In this document: one piece after another, positions 48,393 to 57,768 of the stretch
Numbering within the stretch: position 1 is the first letter of the stretch
Layout of the letters: each line of letters begins with the position of its first letter
NCBI RefSeq assembly: GCF_007097365.1
Contig: NZ_VJZR01000004.1
Location: 186,001-250,000 of the forward strand
Length of the DNA: 64,000 nt
Source of the DNA: Flavobacterium franklandianum
GTDB taxonomy: Bacteria > Bacteroidota > Bacteroidia > Flavobacteriales > Flavobacteriaceae
Direction: 5' to 3'
Translations under genes and position numbers: made by a program
The notes under the pieces: model-generated
What the model was told of the DNA's origin: nothing
The model's database searches: none
Seen by the model: the letters and a program-made list of their open reading frames with translations, nothing else

Positions 48393-49394
48393 AATTAAAA
48401 AAAAGGGTTTTCTCAATTAAGAAGATATTGCACCTGAACTTAATATAGCTGTTACAACTGTTTTTTTGTATTGAATGCGAAAGCAGAAGAAAAACATATA
48501 TCCAAAAAACTTACTTAGAAAGTGCTAGATTATGCAAAATAAGTAACCTATAAGTCAAACCAAATTCCACAAAGTTGAGAACCGGAAAAGTAAATATTGG
48601 TTTTTATCGTTTAGGATATTTCAAATAGTTACTTCTCTAAATTAAGGACTATTATAATATAAAAGGATATAAAGTTATTTTTTGTAATAAAAATGACGAC
48701 GAAAAATAAATTGAGTTAATTAGTATGTTCAGGTTTATAGTTTTATAATAGTTCCATCTCCGGGTCTTAAAAAGACTATAGAAGAATTAATTGAAGTAAA
48801 TGTTCCCGTTGTATTATTAGACAGGTATTTTTTAGGTCTAGATTGTAATAGTGTGACTATAGATAATGAAGAGGCAACTTACAATGCCACAAATCATTTA
48901 GTTAAAAATCATTTCAAAAATAGTGATTATAAAACGACAGATTCGGGACAAATGCAAATGCTTGATCGTCGACATGGATACGAAAAAGCTGTTTTGGAAT
49001 ATAAGTTAAAAGCACAAATCCTTAAGATTCCATTTAACGAAACTAGGGATGGTAAATCAAAGGAATTTATTTCAAATTTTCTAAAAAAATCAAAGAATCT
49101 GGATGCACTTTTTTTTGCAACAAACTACCTTACGCAAACAGAACTGGAAGAGCTTGAAGAAAAATTAGCATATTTAATTCAGGACATAGGAATCATAACC
49201 TTTGATGATCATAACCTTTTTTAAATCTATACAGCTAGCATAACGGCAGTTTCTCAAGCTTTGAGAGCAATTAGCAATAATTAATGGATCTTTTATTACT
49301 AATGCTAAAATACGAATACGTCAAAGAATCTACTCAAAATATTTTGCTAAAAGCAGAATTAATAATAGGAGAGTCCTCTGTTTCAAAAAAATAA
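48393..49394 (+). pseudogene. LacI-family regulator pseudogene, paralogue of the gene at 13892
   Basis: Collinear over its whole length with the intact LacI gene. It begins with the helix-turn-helix remnant EDIAPELNIAVTTV, then NAKAEEKHISKK, and continues through IVPSPGLKKTIEELIE, VPVVLLDRYFLGLDCNSVTI and DALFFATNYL to the final ESSVSKK and stop at 49392-49394. Several frameshifts and stops interrupt it. The longest surviving frame is 48853-49224 (123 codons). The DNA-binding part is disrupted, so it cannot be a functional repressor. Confidence 0.9.
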
Positions 49395-49512
49395 ATTTGT
49401 TTAGATTATTTGGTTTTTTTCGATAATTGTTTTGCTGTTAAAATAGTTTCTTTTTAAACTAATCGTATTTTATTAACTTTATAATTATTTATAATAAAAA
49501 AAATATTATTTT
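49395..49512. other. Short AT-rich spacer
   Basis: Nothing recognised between the LacI pseudogene and the first of two operator-type promoters. Confidence 0.5.
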
Positions 49513-49535
49513 AATAAATCGTTTTAGTATATTTG
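49513..49535 (+). promoter_or_regulatory. LacI operator variant and -7 box, upstream of a hairpin
   Basis: AATAAATCGTTTTAGT at 49513-49528 matches the palindrome at 14 of 16 positions (right half perfect) and adjoins TATATTTG (49528-49535). A hairpin 60 bases further on may stop its transcript before the next gene. Confidence 0.75.
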
Positions 49536-49590
49536 TAATCTATTACAAAACAAAAAATTAATACTAACAAAAGAAAAAAGGAAATGCTAA

Positions 49591-49630
49591 AACGAAAAGT
49601 ACTATGAGGGAAAATACTTTTCGTTATTTT
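49591..49630 (+). terminator. Hairpin between tandem operator promoters
   Basis: AACGAAAAGTA (49591-49601) and TACTTTTCGTT (49615-49625) form a perfect 11-bp stem with a 13-base loop, followed by ATTTTAAAA. It could terminate a transcript of about 90 bases started at the upstream promoter. Confidence 0.6.
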
Positions 49631-49720
49631 AAAACTATCTGACTTTTTAATACTTTTGATAAGACAAAAACAACGATAAATTTTTAAAAAAGACAATTTT
49701 AGTTTTTTTTTCGAATTTTT

Positions 49721-49743
49721 ACTAAAACGATTTAGTATTTTTA
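49721..49743 (+). promoter_or_regulatory. LacI operator and -7 region, second DUF4965 gene
   Basis: ACTAAAACGATTTAGT at 49721-49736, one mismatch from the palindrome, followed by TATTTTTA (49736-49743), a weak -7 match. It lies 50 bases before the ATG at 49793 and rules out the in-frame TTG at 49751 as a likely start. Confidence 0.82.
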
Positions 49744-49792
49744 CTTAGGTTTGAATAAAAAAGAATGCAACATAAATTATAAAAAAACAAAA

Positions 49793-52291
49793 ATGAAAAA
49801 AACAATAAGCTTTTTCGCTGTTCTATTTTTTACAGCGATTTCTTTAGAGGGGTTCGCTCAAAGCAATGTAAAAGTGGGGGGGGTAAAAAATGAATTAAGG
49901 GCCCCCGCTTATCCTTTAATAAACATAGATACTTATACTAGTGGTTGGTCAATGACCGATAATTTATATGATTCTTCTGTGAAACACTGGACAGGAAAAG
50001 ATTTTCCGCTAGTTGGTGCTTTACGTGTTGATGGAGCTGTTTATAGATTTATGGGTACTGAAGATGTGCCTTTGATGCCAATTATAGGAATGGGTTCTTC
50101 GGAAGAATGGATTGGAAGTTATACTTTTCAAACACCAGAAAAAAACTGGACATCAACTTCTTATGATGCTAAAAACTGGAAACAAAGTAAAGGCGCTTTT
50201 GGTACAAAAGGGGAAAGTAATGTAAAAACACTTTGGGAAACTGAGGATATCTGGGTTCGCAGAGAAATCACATTAAAAGAAGATTACAAAAATAAAAAAT
50301 TATATTTGAAATATTCTCATGATGATGATACAGAGATCTATATCAATGGATTGGAAGTCGTAAATACTGGAAATGCTTGCAAAAAAAATGTATTGATCGA
50401 AATTCCACAAAATGTTGCGAAGACGCTTAAAAAAGGTAAAAATATTATAACGGCACATTGTAAAAACAGAGTGGGCGGAGGATTACTTGATTTCGGAATT
50501 AATATCGAAGTTCCAATTGTGAGACATTTAAATACAACTGCAATACAAAAATCGGTAGATGTACAGGCAACACAAACACATTATAAATTTACTTGCGGAA
50601 ATGTAGATTTAGATCTAACATTTATGGCTCCTTTGTTGATGAATAACCTCAATTTGATTTCTCGTCCGGTAAACTACATCGATTATACAGTAACTTCTAA
50701 TGATGGAAAAACTCACGATGTTGCTATTTATTTTGAAGCAGCTCCAAACTGGGCTTTAGATGAGCCTTCTCAGCTAAGTACAAGCACAAGTTTTGAAAAG
50801 GGAAATCTTGCTTATGTAAAAACAGGAAGCGTTTCTCAAAAATTATTAGATAAGAAAAGTGATGATGTTCGTATCGACTGGGGGTATTTTTACCTTTCTG
50901 GAGAAAAGAATAAGGTAAAAAATGCTGTTGGTAATCCTTTTGAATTAAGAAGTTCATTCGTGAAAAACGGTAACGTCGTTCTTGATAAACAAGCGAAAAA
51001 CGGAAATATTGCTATTTCTGAGTCATTAGGAAAAGTGTCAAAAGCAACATCTGGTAAAATAATGTTAGGTTATGATGATATTTACTCTTTACAGTATTTT
51101 GGAGAAAACCTAAGACCGTATTGGAATGATAAAGGAAATAAAACGATAGAAACTGCTTTTGAAGAAGCAAATACTGAATATGCGACTCTCAAGTCTGAAT
51201 GCAATAAATTTGATGATAAATTGATGTCAGATGCTGTAAAAACAGGTGGCAAAGAGTACGCCGAATTATGTGTTTTAGCATATCGTCAGTCAATTTCGGC
51301 ACACAAATTAGTTAATGCTCCAAATGGAGAATTATTGTTTATGTCTAAAGAAAATTTTAGTGGAGGTTTTATTAACACTGTAGATGTTACATATCCATCA
51401 GCACCATTATATCTTTATTACAATCCTGAATTATTGAAAGGAATGTTAAACGGAATTTATTATTACAGCGAAAGTGGTAAATGGGCAAAACCTTATCCAG
51501 CACATGATCTAGGAACTTATCCAATAGCAAACGGACAAGTTTATGGCGAGGATATGCCAGTAGAAGAGTGTGGTAATGTTGTGATATTGACTGCTGCAAT
51601 TGCAAAAGCTGAGGGTAATGCTAATTATGCTAAAAAACATTGGAATACATTAAAAATATGGGCTGAATTTTTAAGTCGTGAAGGTTTTGATCCTGCAAAC
51701 CAATTGTGTACAGATGATTTTGCTGGACATCTTGCTAGAAATACCAATCTTTCTATGAAAGCAATTGTTGCCTTAGGTGCTTATGTACAAATGGCAAATG
51801 AATTGGGTGATAAAACTGAAGCTGATAAATATGCTCTAATTGCAAAAGAAATGGTACGAAAATGGATGGAAATGGCAAAAGATGGTGATCATTATGCATT
51901 AACTTTTAATGATAAAGGAACTTGGAGCCAGAAGTATAACTTGGTTTGGGACAAATTATTAAAATTAAACCTTTTCCCAAGTTCAGTATATGAAACAGAA
52001 GTGAAGTACTATTTGACAAAACAAAATGAGTATGGATTACCATTGGATAGCCGTGCAAAATACACAAAATCCGATTGGATTATGTGGACAGGAGTTCTTT
52101 CTAATGATCAATCAACATTTGAGAAATTCATAAAACCTATTCATTCATTTATGAATGTAACTACTGATCGAGTTCCTATGTCGGATTGGTACAATACAGA
52201 TTCAAAAAAGAAAGTAGGATTCCAAGCTCGTTCAGTAGTTGGAGGGTATTACTTAAAAATGTTAGAAGATAAGTTCAACGAGAAAAAATAA
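49793..52291 (+). CDS. DUF4965 'glutaminase A'-family protein (second paralogue)
   Basis: 832 residues from the ATG at 49793. The signal peptide ends EGFAQ. It has the same region order as the gene at 39097 and shares its key segments: ELRAPAYPLINIDTYTSGWS, an inserted beta sandwich with SHDDDTEIYINGLEV, KSDDVRIDWGYFYLSG, VTYPSAPLYLYYNPELLKGM, PAHDLGTYPIANGQVYGEDM and CTDDFAGHLARNTNLS. It starts the transcription unit with GH43, epimerase and GH127. The substrate is not predictable from sequence. Having two diverged copies under the same operator suggests two related substrates. Confidence 0.88.
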   Translation: MKKTISFFAVLFFTAISLEGFAQSNVKVGGVKNELRAPAYPLINIDTYTSGWSMTDNLYDSSVKHWTGKDFPLVGALRVDGAVYRFMGTEDVPLMPIIGMGSSEEWIGSYTFQTPEKNWTSTSYDAKNWKQSKGAFGTKGESNVKTLWETEDIWVRREITLKEDYKNKKLYLKYSHDDDTEIYINGLEVVNTGNACKKNVLIEIPQNVAKTLKKGKNIITAHCKNRVGGGLLDFGINIEVPIVRHLNTTAIQKSVDVQATQTHYKFTCGNVDLDLTFMAPLLMNNLNLISRPVNYIDYTVTSNDGKTHDVAIYFEAAPNWALDEPSQLSTSTSFEKGNLAYVKTGSVSQKLLDKKSDDVRIDWGYFYLSGEKNKVKNAVGNPFELRSSFVKNGNVVLDKQAKNGNIAISESLGKVSKATSGKIMLGYDDIYSLQYFGENLRPYWNDKGNKTIETAFEEANTEYATLKSECNKFDDKLMSDAVKTGGKEYAELCVLAYRQSISAHKLVNAPNGELLFMSKENFSGGFINTVDVTYPSAPLYLYYNPELLKGMLNGIYYYSESGKWAKPYPAHDLGTYPIANGQVYGEDMPVEECGNVVILTAAIAKAEGNANYAKKHWNTLKIWAEFLSREGFDPANQLCTDDFAGHLARNTNLSMKAIVALGAYVQMANELGDKTEADKYALIAKEMVRKWMEMAKDGDHYALTFNDKGTWSQKYNLVWDKLLKLNLFPSSVYETEVKYYLTKQNEYGLPLDSRAKYTKSDWIMWTGVLSNDQSTFEKFIKPIHSFMNVTTDRVPMSDWYNTDSKKKVGFQARSVVGGYYLKMLEDKFNEKK

Positions 52292-52299
52292 TTATTTAA

Positions 52300-52337
52300 T
52301 TGCCTTAAGAACTTTTTGAGTTCTTAAGGCAATTTTT
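52300..52337 (+). terminator. Rho-independent terminator after the second DUF4965 gene
   Basis: TTGCCTTAAGAACT (52300-52313) pairs perfectly with AGTTCTTAAGGCAA (52319-52332) and is followed by TTTTT. It separates the DUF4965 gene from the GH43 gene, so part of the transcription may stop here. Confidence 0.88.
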
Positions 52338-52394
52338 AAAAATAATAAATTACTTTTTAAAGTACTATGATTCTAATCAAAAAAGAAGCTAAAA

Positions 52395-53378
52395 ATGAAA
52401 CAAATCACATTCTTCTTTCTTATAATTTGCTGTGCAAAAAGTTTTTCGCAAACTATAAGTTCAGAAATAAAGAAAAATAACAATCCTATTTTTAATGGTT
52501 GGTATGCCGATCCTGAAGGAATTATTTTTGATAAAACATATTGGGTATATCCCACTTTTTCGGCACCTTACGAAGATCAGGTTTTTATAGATGCTTTTTC
52601 TTCTAAAGATTTAGTTACATGGACAAAACACCCAAAAGTTTTAGATTCTGCCAATGTAAAATGGGCAAAAAAAGCAATGTGGGCGCCATCAATTATCAAA
52701 AATAAAAACAAATATTTTATGTTTTTTGGAGCAAATGATATTCAGAATGATAATGAGATTGGAGGTATCGGAGTTGCAGTAGCTTCTAAACCTGAAGGAC
52801 CCTACAAGGATCATTTAGGCAAACCTCTTGTAGATAAATTTCATAATGGCGCGCAACCAATTGATCAGTTTGTTTTTAGAGATAAAGATGGACAGTGTTA
52901 TTTAATTTATGGAGGATGGAAACATTGTAATATTGCGAAACTTAAAGCTGATTTCAGTGGTTTTGTGCCGTTTAAGGATAAGACAATATTTAAGGAAATC
53001 ACGCCGGAAAATTATGTTGAAGGACCTTTTATGTTTATCCGAAACAACAAATATTATTTTATGTGGTCTGAAGGAGGCTGGACAGGACCAGATTATTGTG
53101 TGGCTTATGCTATTGCAGATTCTCCAATGGGACCTTTTAAAAGGATTGGAAAAATATTAGAACAAGATCCTAAAATTGCTAGGGGAGCTGGTCATCATTC
53201 TGTAATTAAAGACCCTAAGTCGGACAAATATTTTATCGTTTACCACCGCAGGCCGCTCACAGAGACGAAGGCAGAATCTAGAGAAACCTGTATCGAAGAA
53301 ATGCACTTTGACGAAAACGGTTTTATTAAGCCCGTTACAATCACAAATGAAGGTGTAAAAGCCCATTTACTTAAATAA
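52395..53378 (+). CDS. GH43-family glycosidase (single domain)
   Basis: A 327-residue exported enzyme (signal peptide to KSFSQ) consisting of one GH43 five-bladed propeller. The three acidic residues are in place: base D39 in WYADPEGI, pKa modulator D157 in AQPIDQFVF and acid E209 in NYVEGPFMF. GH43 enzymes remove arabinofuranose, xylose or galactose; the subfamily is not resolvable by eye. It starts 58 bases after the DUF4965 terminator and is followed 37 bases later by the epimerase gene, so those two are probably co-transcribed. Confidence 0.9.
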   Translation: MKQITFFFLIICCAKSFSQTISSEIKKNNNPIFNGWYADPEGIIFDKTYWVYPTFSAPYEDQVFIDAFSSKDLVTWTKHPKVLDSANVKWAKKAMWAPSIIKNKNKYFMFFGANDIQNDNEIGGIGVAVASKPEGPYKDHLGKPLVDKFHNGAQPIDQFVFRDKDGQCYLIYGGWKHCNIAKLKADFSGFVPFKDKTIFKEITPENYVEGPFMFIRNNKYYFMWSEGGWTGPDYCVAYAIADSPMGPFKRIGKILEQDPKIARGAGHHSVIKDPKSDKYFIVYHRRPLTETKAESRETCIEEMHFDENGFIKPVTITNEGVKAHLLK

Positions 53379-53414
53379 TTTATTTAACGGTATTTAACCA
53401 AAAAAATAATTCTT

Positions 53415-54590
53415 ATGAATAAAAAAATAATTTTAATAGCACTTGTTATGGCTTTTTTTCAAGTTTCATGTAAAAAAGAAAATACTAAAAATGTAGCCGC
53501 ACCTAAAGTAAATGAAGTGATTGTAGTTGATTCCACTCTCCTAAAAGCAAAGGATTTTGAAGCTACAATCGACAAAAAAGTAACCCATTTATATTGGATA
53601 GAAAACAACGGAATAAAAGCTGCTTTTACCAATTATGGAGGTAGATTAGTTGGGTTATGGATGAAGGATAAAAACGGAAAGCTGACTGATATCGTAATTG
53701 GAATGAATAGTGTTTCTGGTTTTCAAAAATCTACAGAGCCCTATTTTGGAGCAACAATTGGCAGGGTTGGAAATAGAATTGCAAAGGGCAAATTTACTAT
53801 AGAAGGAAAACAATATAGTATTCCGCTTAACAATAACGGAAATACTTTACACGGAGGAATAAAAGGCTTTCAGGACGTTGTTTGGGATGCAGTTAAAACA
53901 AATGATAATACTTTGGTATTTACCTATACTTCGCCAGATATGGAGCAGGGATTTCCTGGAACTCTAAAAGTAAAAGTGATTTATACACTTACTGCAGATA
54001 AAGGCCTTAAGATGGAATATGAAGCTACAACTGATAAAACGACCGTTGTAAACTTGACCAATCATGCTTTTTTTAATTTAAATGGTGAAGGAAGTGGAAC
54101 TATTTTAAATCACCAGATGCAGATTTTTGCAAATCAATTTACGCCTGTTGACTCAGGTTTGATTCCAACAGGAGAATTAAAATCCGTTGCTCAAACTCCC
54201 TTTGATTTTACCGAAGTGCATACCATTGGTGAGCGAATCGATGTTGAAAATGAGCAGTTAATATTCGGAAAAGGATATGATCACAACTACGCTCTTAATG
54301 ATTCAAAAACAGGTGAAATGATTCATGCAGCAAGTGTTTTAGGTGATAAATCGGGAATTGTTCTGGATGTTTATACGCAAGAACCAGGTTTACAGTTTTA
54401 CAGTGGCAACTTTATGCAAAGTAAGAATACTTTAAAATCGGGTATCAAAGATGATTTTAGAACTTCTTTTGCTTTAGAAACACAACATTTTCCTGATGCA
54501 CCAAATCATTCCAATTTTGCTCAAATTACTTTAAAACCAGGACAAAAATATCAAACAGTTTCTGAGTATAAATTTTCTATTCTTAAATAA
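53415..54590 (+). CDS. galM: Aldose 1-epimerase (GalM-family) lipoprotein
   Basis: 391 residues. The lipoprotein signal (FFQVSCKK) puts it outside the cytoplasm. The mutarotase fold shows NTLHGGIKGF, NLTNHAFFNLNGEGS (H217), GYDHNYAL and the base E323 in TQEPGLQFYSGNF. It interconverts alpha and beta anomers of sugars released by the neighbouring enzymes so that transporters or kinases can use them. Its last 204 bases are duplicated at 57478-57682, after the next gene. Confidence 0.92.
   Translation: MNKKIILIALVMAFFQVSCKKENTKNVAAPKVNEVIVVDSTLLKAKDFEATIDKKVTHLYWIENNGIKAAFTNYGGRLVGLWMKDKNGKLTDIVIGMNSVSGFQKSTEPYFGATIGRVGNRIAKGKFTIEGKQYSIPLNNNGNTLHGGIKGFQDVVWDAVKTNDNTLVFTYTSPDMEQGFPGTLKVKVIYTLTADKGLKMEYEATTDKTTVVNLTNHAFFNLNGEGSGTILNHQMQIFANQFTPVDSGLIPTGELKSVAQTPFDFTEVHTIGERIDVENEQLIFGKGYDHNYALNDSKTGEMIHAASVLGDKSGIVLDVYTQEPGLQFYSGNFMQSKNTLKSGIKDDFRTSFALETQHFPDAPNHSNFAQITLKPGQKYQTVSEYKFSILK
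54387..54590 (+). repeat. Direct repeat, copy 1 (3' end of epimerase gene)
   Basis: The last 204 bases of the epimerase gene recur at 57478-57682. The 3' half of the repeat is almost identical and the 5' half has diverged. The two copies flank the GH127 gene at 54593. Confidence 0.9.
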
Positions 54591-54592
54591 TA

Positions 54593-57379
54593 ATGAAATA
54601 TATGGGTTATTCTTATAAAAATCTTACATTTTGTTTATTTGTTTTGTTTTCTGGCTGTTTTAGTGTGTATTTAAAAGCACAAAACACCAATTACGTTTCA
54701 AATAAAACACCACTTGCAAACACACCTTTCGTAGCATTGCCATTGGGTACAATTGAGCCAAAAGGTTGGTTAGCTAATCAATTAGTATTACAAAAAGAAG
54801 GACTTACAGGCGAATCCGAGCTTATTTATAGCGAGTTAGGAAATAATTCAGCTTGGCTTGGTGGGAATGCTCCTGATTCTGATTGGGAAAGACCTCCATA
54901 TTATGTAAAAGGATTGGTGGGCTTAGCTTACACTTTGAACGATAGTAGTTTAAAAACTAAAGCTCAAAAATGGATCAATTGGACACTAAATAGTCAAAAA
55001 TCAAATGGTAGTTTTGGTCCCGCGACAAATGCAGACTGGTGGCCCCGAATGCCTATGTTGAATGCTCTTGTCGATTATTATGAAGCAACAAATGATGCTA
55101 GAGTAATTCCATTTTTAACGCGTTATTTTCAATATCAATTTGATACTCTGGGCAGTCAGCCTTTATTTGATTGGGGAAAAGCGAGAGCAGCTGATAATGC
55201 AGATGTTATTATTTGGTTGTACAATCGAACAGGAGATGCTTTCTTGTTAGATTTGATTGATGTAATAAAAGATCAAAGCTATGATTTTACTGATATTTTT
55301 ACGAATAATACTTTTATAACTGGTTTTACAAATAATTTTTTCCCAAAACACAGTGTAAATGTGGCTCAAGCCTACAAATATGGACCTGTTTTTTATCAAA
55401 AAACAAAAGATGTCAAGGATAGAGATGCTTACCTGAAAGGAGTCAGCAATTTGAATCCCTATCATACTCAAATTACAGGAATGAATTCGGGTAGCGAAAT
55501 GCTATCTGGAAATGCCTCTATTCAAGGAGTAGAACTTTGCGCAACAGTTGAGAGAATGTTTTCCAACGAAATTGCTACCCGAATTTTGGGAGATGCAAGC
55601 ATTGGGGATGAACTCGAAAAAATTGCTTTTAACCAATTGCCAGGTACTTTAAGTGATGATATTCACCAACATCAATATTATTCACTCCCTAACCAAGTTC
55701 AGAGCAAAAGAGGAGGCAATCAATTTGCACAGGATTATGATAATGGAGTCTTGCCTGGACCTTATTCAGGTTTCCCGTGTTGTCGATTTAATATGCATAT
55801 GGGATGGCCTAAATTTGCACAATATTGTTGGATGGCTACATCGGATAATGGGATCGTTGCAACGGCGTATGCACCATCAGTTGTAAAGGCTAAAGTGGCA
55901 AATGGAGAAAACATTACCATTACTGAAGATACCAATTATCCTTTTGAAGAGCAAATTAGATTTACAATTGCCACTAACAATGAAGTAATATTCCCATTTA
56001 AACTCCGAATACCAGCTTGGTGTTCCAATCCAGTTGTCAAAATAAATGGCAATATTCAGGAGAATGTTGTTGTAGGGACTTATTATTCTATTTCTAGGAA
56101 TTGGAGAAATGGAGATGTAGTTACGCTTGATGTTCCAATGGACATCAAAGTGTCGCATTGGGTAAATAATTCAGTAGGAATCGAAAGGGGACCTTTGGTA
56201 TATTCTCTAAAAATGGATGAAAATTGGCAACAATTAAACCGCCATTCTTTTAATTCAAAAGACTTTAGTGAATTTGAAATCTTCCCTAATAATTCTTGGA
56301 ATTATGGCGTAATTATCGATGCGAACAATCCAAATACTTCATTTAAAGTGGTGAAAAGTGTGATGCCAACAAATCCATTTGTTCAAGATGTAACACCAAT
56401 TCAGTTAAAATTAAAAGCTAAAAAAATTAATTCATGGGGATTGGATGCTAACGGAATCCATGCTTCGGAACCTCCACTAAGTCCTTTATTGTCTGCTGAG
56501 CCTGAAGTAGAAATAACTTTGGTTCCCTTTGGTTCAGAAAGAGTACGCGTCACTTATTTTCCTGTAATTGGAGAACCCAATGCTCAAGAAAATCGTTCTT
56601 TTAAGGACGAATTCCTAACCAATGAGACTAATAAGTGGATTAATTTTGGAGGAAGCTGGCAACAACAAAACGGCAAATACCACGTACATTCCACTGGAGT
56701 CAGAGGTGTAAAATCGGTTGCAAAAGCGACTAATTTTGCTGATTTAACTTTTGATGCTACAATAACAATTCTTGATGATAATGCCCAAGGAGGGCTGATT
56801 TTCAGAGTTAATAATCCTTCGGATGGCGCTGATACGTATCAAGGTTATTATGTAGGGCTCAATACAAGTGGTCAAATTGTTTTAGGGAAATCCAATAATG
56901 CTTGGACACAAATTAAAAGTACTAGTGCCATAATTAGAAAAGCAACACCTTATCATTTGCGAGTTGTTGTAAATGGGTCGAACATAAAGGTTTATTTGGA
57001 TAATATGGATGTGCCAAAATTAGAAGCAACGGATAACACTTTTCAAAAAGGTTCAATTGGTTTACGAGGCTATGGTGGCGAAACTGTTATTTTTGAAAAT
57101 GTTTCTGTAATTGATCAAAATAATTTAGGATTTGAAGATTTTAAAAGTTCAAATATCAAAATGATCAATGATTATATTTTTAATAAAATAATTTTTTATG
57201 GAGCTAAAGATGTTAGTAAAGTTGAGTTGTTTTCAATTGAAGGAAGGCTTGTTAATTCTAAGAACTTTACAGATAAATCAGATAAAAAAGAAATTGAAAT
57301 TAGTTATCTTCAAAAAGGAGTTTATATTGCAAAATGCAATATAAATGGGAAAATATATAGTCAAAAATTTATCAGATAA
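54593..57379 (+). CDS. GH127-type beta-L-arabinofuranosidase-like protein with T9SS tail
   Basis: 928 residues. A signal peptide ends near YLKAQ. The catalytic (alpha/alpha)6 region spans about 45-620 and retains the zinc-thiolate set of GH127: E314 and C316 in GVELCATVE and C396-C397 in GFPCCRFN, equivalent to E338, C340, C417 and C418 of HypBA1, with C396 the expected nucleophile. A LamG/DUF1080-like beta-sandwich follows at about 670-838, then a T9SS sorting tail (about 850-928, VELFSIEGRLVNSKNF), so it is exported to the surface. GH127 relatives release beta-L-arabinofuranose, but related families (GH137, GH142, GH146) differ in substrate. It starts two bases after the epimerase stop, indicating co-transcription. 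Confidence 0.87.
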   Translation: MKYMGYSYKNLTFCLFVLFSGCFSVYLKAQNTNYVSNKTPLANTPFVALPLGTIEPKGWLANQLVLQKEGLTGESELIYSELGNNSAWLGGNAPDSDWERPPYYVKGLVGLAYTLNDSSLKTKAQKWINWTLNSQKSNGSFGPATNADWWPRMPMLNALVDYYEATNDARVIPFLTRYFQYQFDTLGSQPLFDWGKARAADNADVIIWLYNRTGDAFLLDLIDVIKDQSYDFTDIFTNNTFITGFTNNFFPKHSVNVAQAYKYGPVFYQKTKDVKDRDAYLKGVSNLNPYHTQITGMNSGSEMLSGNASIQGVELCATVERMFSNEIATRILGDASIGDELEKIAFNQLPGTLSDDIHQHQYYSLPNQVQSKRGGNQFAQDYDNGVLPGPYSGFPCCRFNMHMGWPKFAQYCWMATSDNGIVATAYAPSVVKAKVANGENITITEDTNYPFEEQIRFTIATNNEVIFPFKLRIPAWCSNPVVKINGNIQENVVVGTYYSISRNWRNGDVVTLDVPMDIKVSHWVNNSVGIERGPLVYSLKMDENWQQLNRHSFNSKDFSEFEIFPNNSWNYGVIIDANNPNTSFKVVKSVMPTNPFVQDVTPIQLKLKAKKINSWGLDANGIHASEPPLSPLLSAEPEVEITLVPFGSERVRVTYFPVIGEPNAQENRSFKDEFLTNETNKWINFGGSWQQQNGKYHVHSTGVRGVKSVAKATNFADLTFDATITILDDNAQGGLIFRVNNPSDGADTYQGYYVGLNTSGQIVLGKSNNAWTQIKSTSAIIRKATPYHLRVVVNGSNIKVYLDNMDVPKLEATDNTFQKGSIGLRGYGGETVIFENVSVIDQNNLGFEDFKSSNIKMINDYIFNKIIFYGAKDVSKVELFSIEGRLVNSKNFTDKSDKKEIEISYLQKGVYIAKCNINGKIYSQKFIR

Positions 57380-57444
57380 TAACTTCGTTGTCTAATCATG
57401 AAATAAGTTGTCAAGAATTAGGATTTAAAATTATATTAAATAGT

Positions 57445-57477
57445 AACCTCGGAAGCAAAAAACTTTCGAGGTTTTCA
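57445..57477 (+). terminator. Rho-independent terminator after the first GH127 gene
   Basis: AACCTCGGAAG (57445-57455) pairs with CTTTCGAGGTT (57463-57473), with one wobble pair, followed by TTTC. It ends the GH43-epimerase-GH127 unit. Confidence 0.7.
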
Positions 57478-57682
57478 GGACTTCAATTTTATAGCGGGAA
57501 TTTTATACAAAGTAAAAACACTTTAAAATCAGAGGTAAAAGATGATTTCAGAACTGCTTTTGCTTTAGAAACGCAACATTTTCCTTGATGCACCAAATCA
57601 TTCCAATTTTGCTCAAATTACTTTAAAACCAAGACAAAAATATCAAACAGTTTCTGAGTATAAATTTTCTATTCTTAAGTAA
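57478..57682 (+). pseudogene. Epimerase 3'-end relic, direct repeat copy 2
   Basis: Reads GLQFYSGNFIQSKNTLKSEV and RTAFALETQHFP, then a one-base insertion (extra T) breaks the frame. The remaining DNA to the TAA is nearly identical to the end of the epimerase gene. It is a partial copy with no start codon, left over from a duplication that included the epimerase tail. Confidence 0.92.
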
Positions 57683-57768
57683 AAAATCAAATTTACTTTA
57701 ATTAATCAAAATCTGCATGTGAATTGTCTCCGGCTAATAAGCAGATTTTTAAAATACTAAATTATTTT

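Noticed and set aside
48853..49224. Intact short LacI-like gene of 123 codons
   Set aside because: Flanking DNA continues the LacI homology in other frames on both sides, so it is a surviving frame within a pseudogene.
49751..49792. Upstream TTG start for the second DUF4965 gene
   Set aside because: It is too close to the operator promoter and would add a lysine-rich stretch before the signal peptide. The ATG at 49793 is better.
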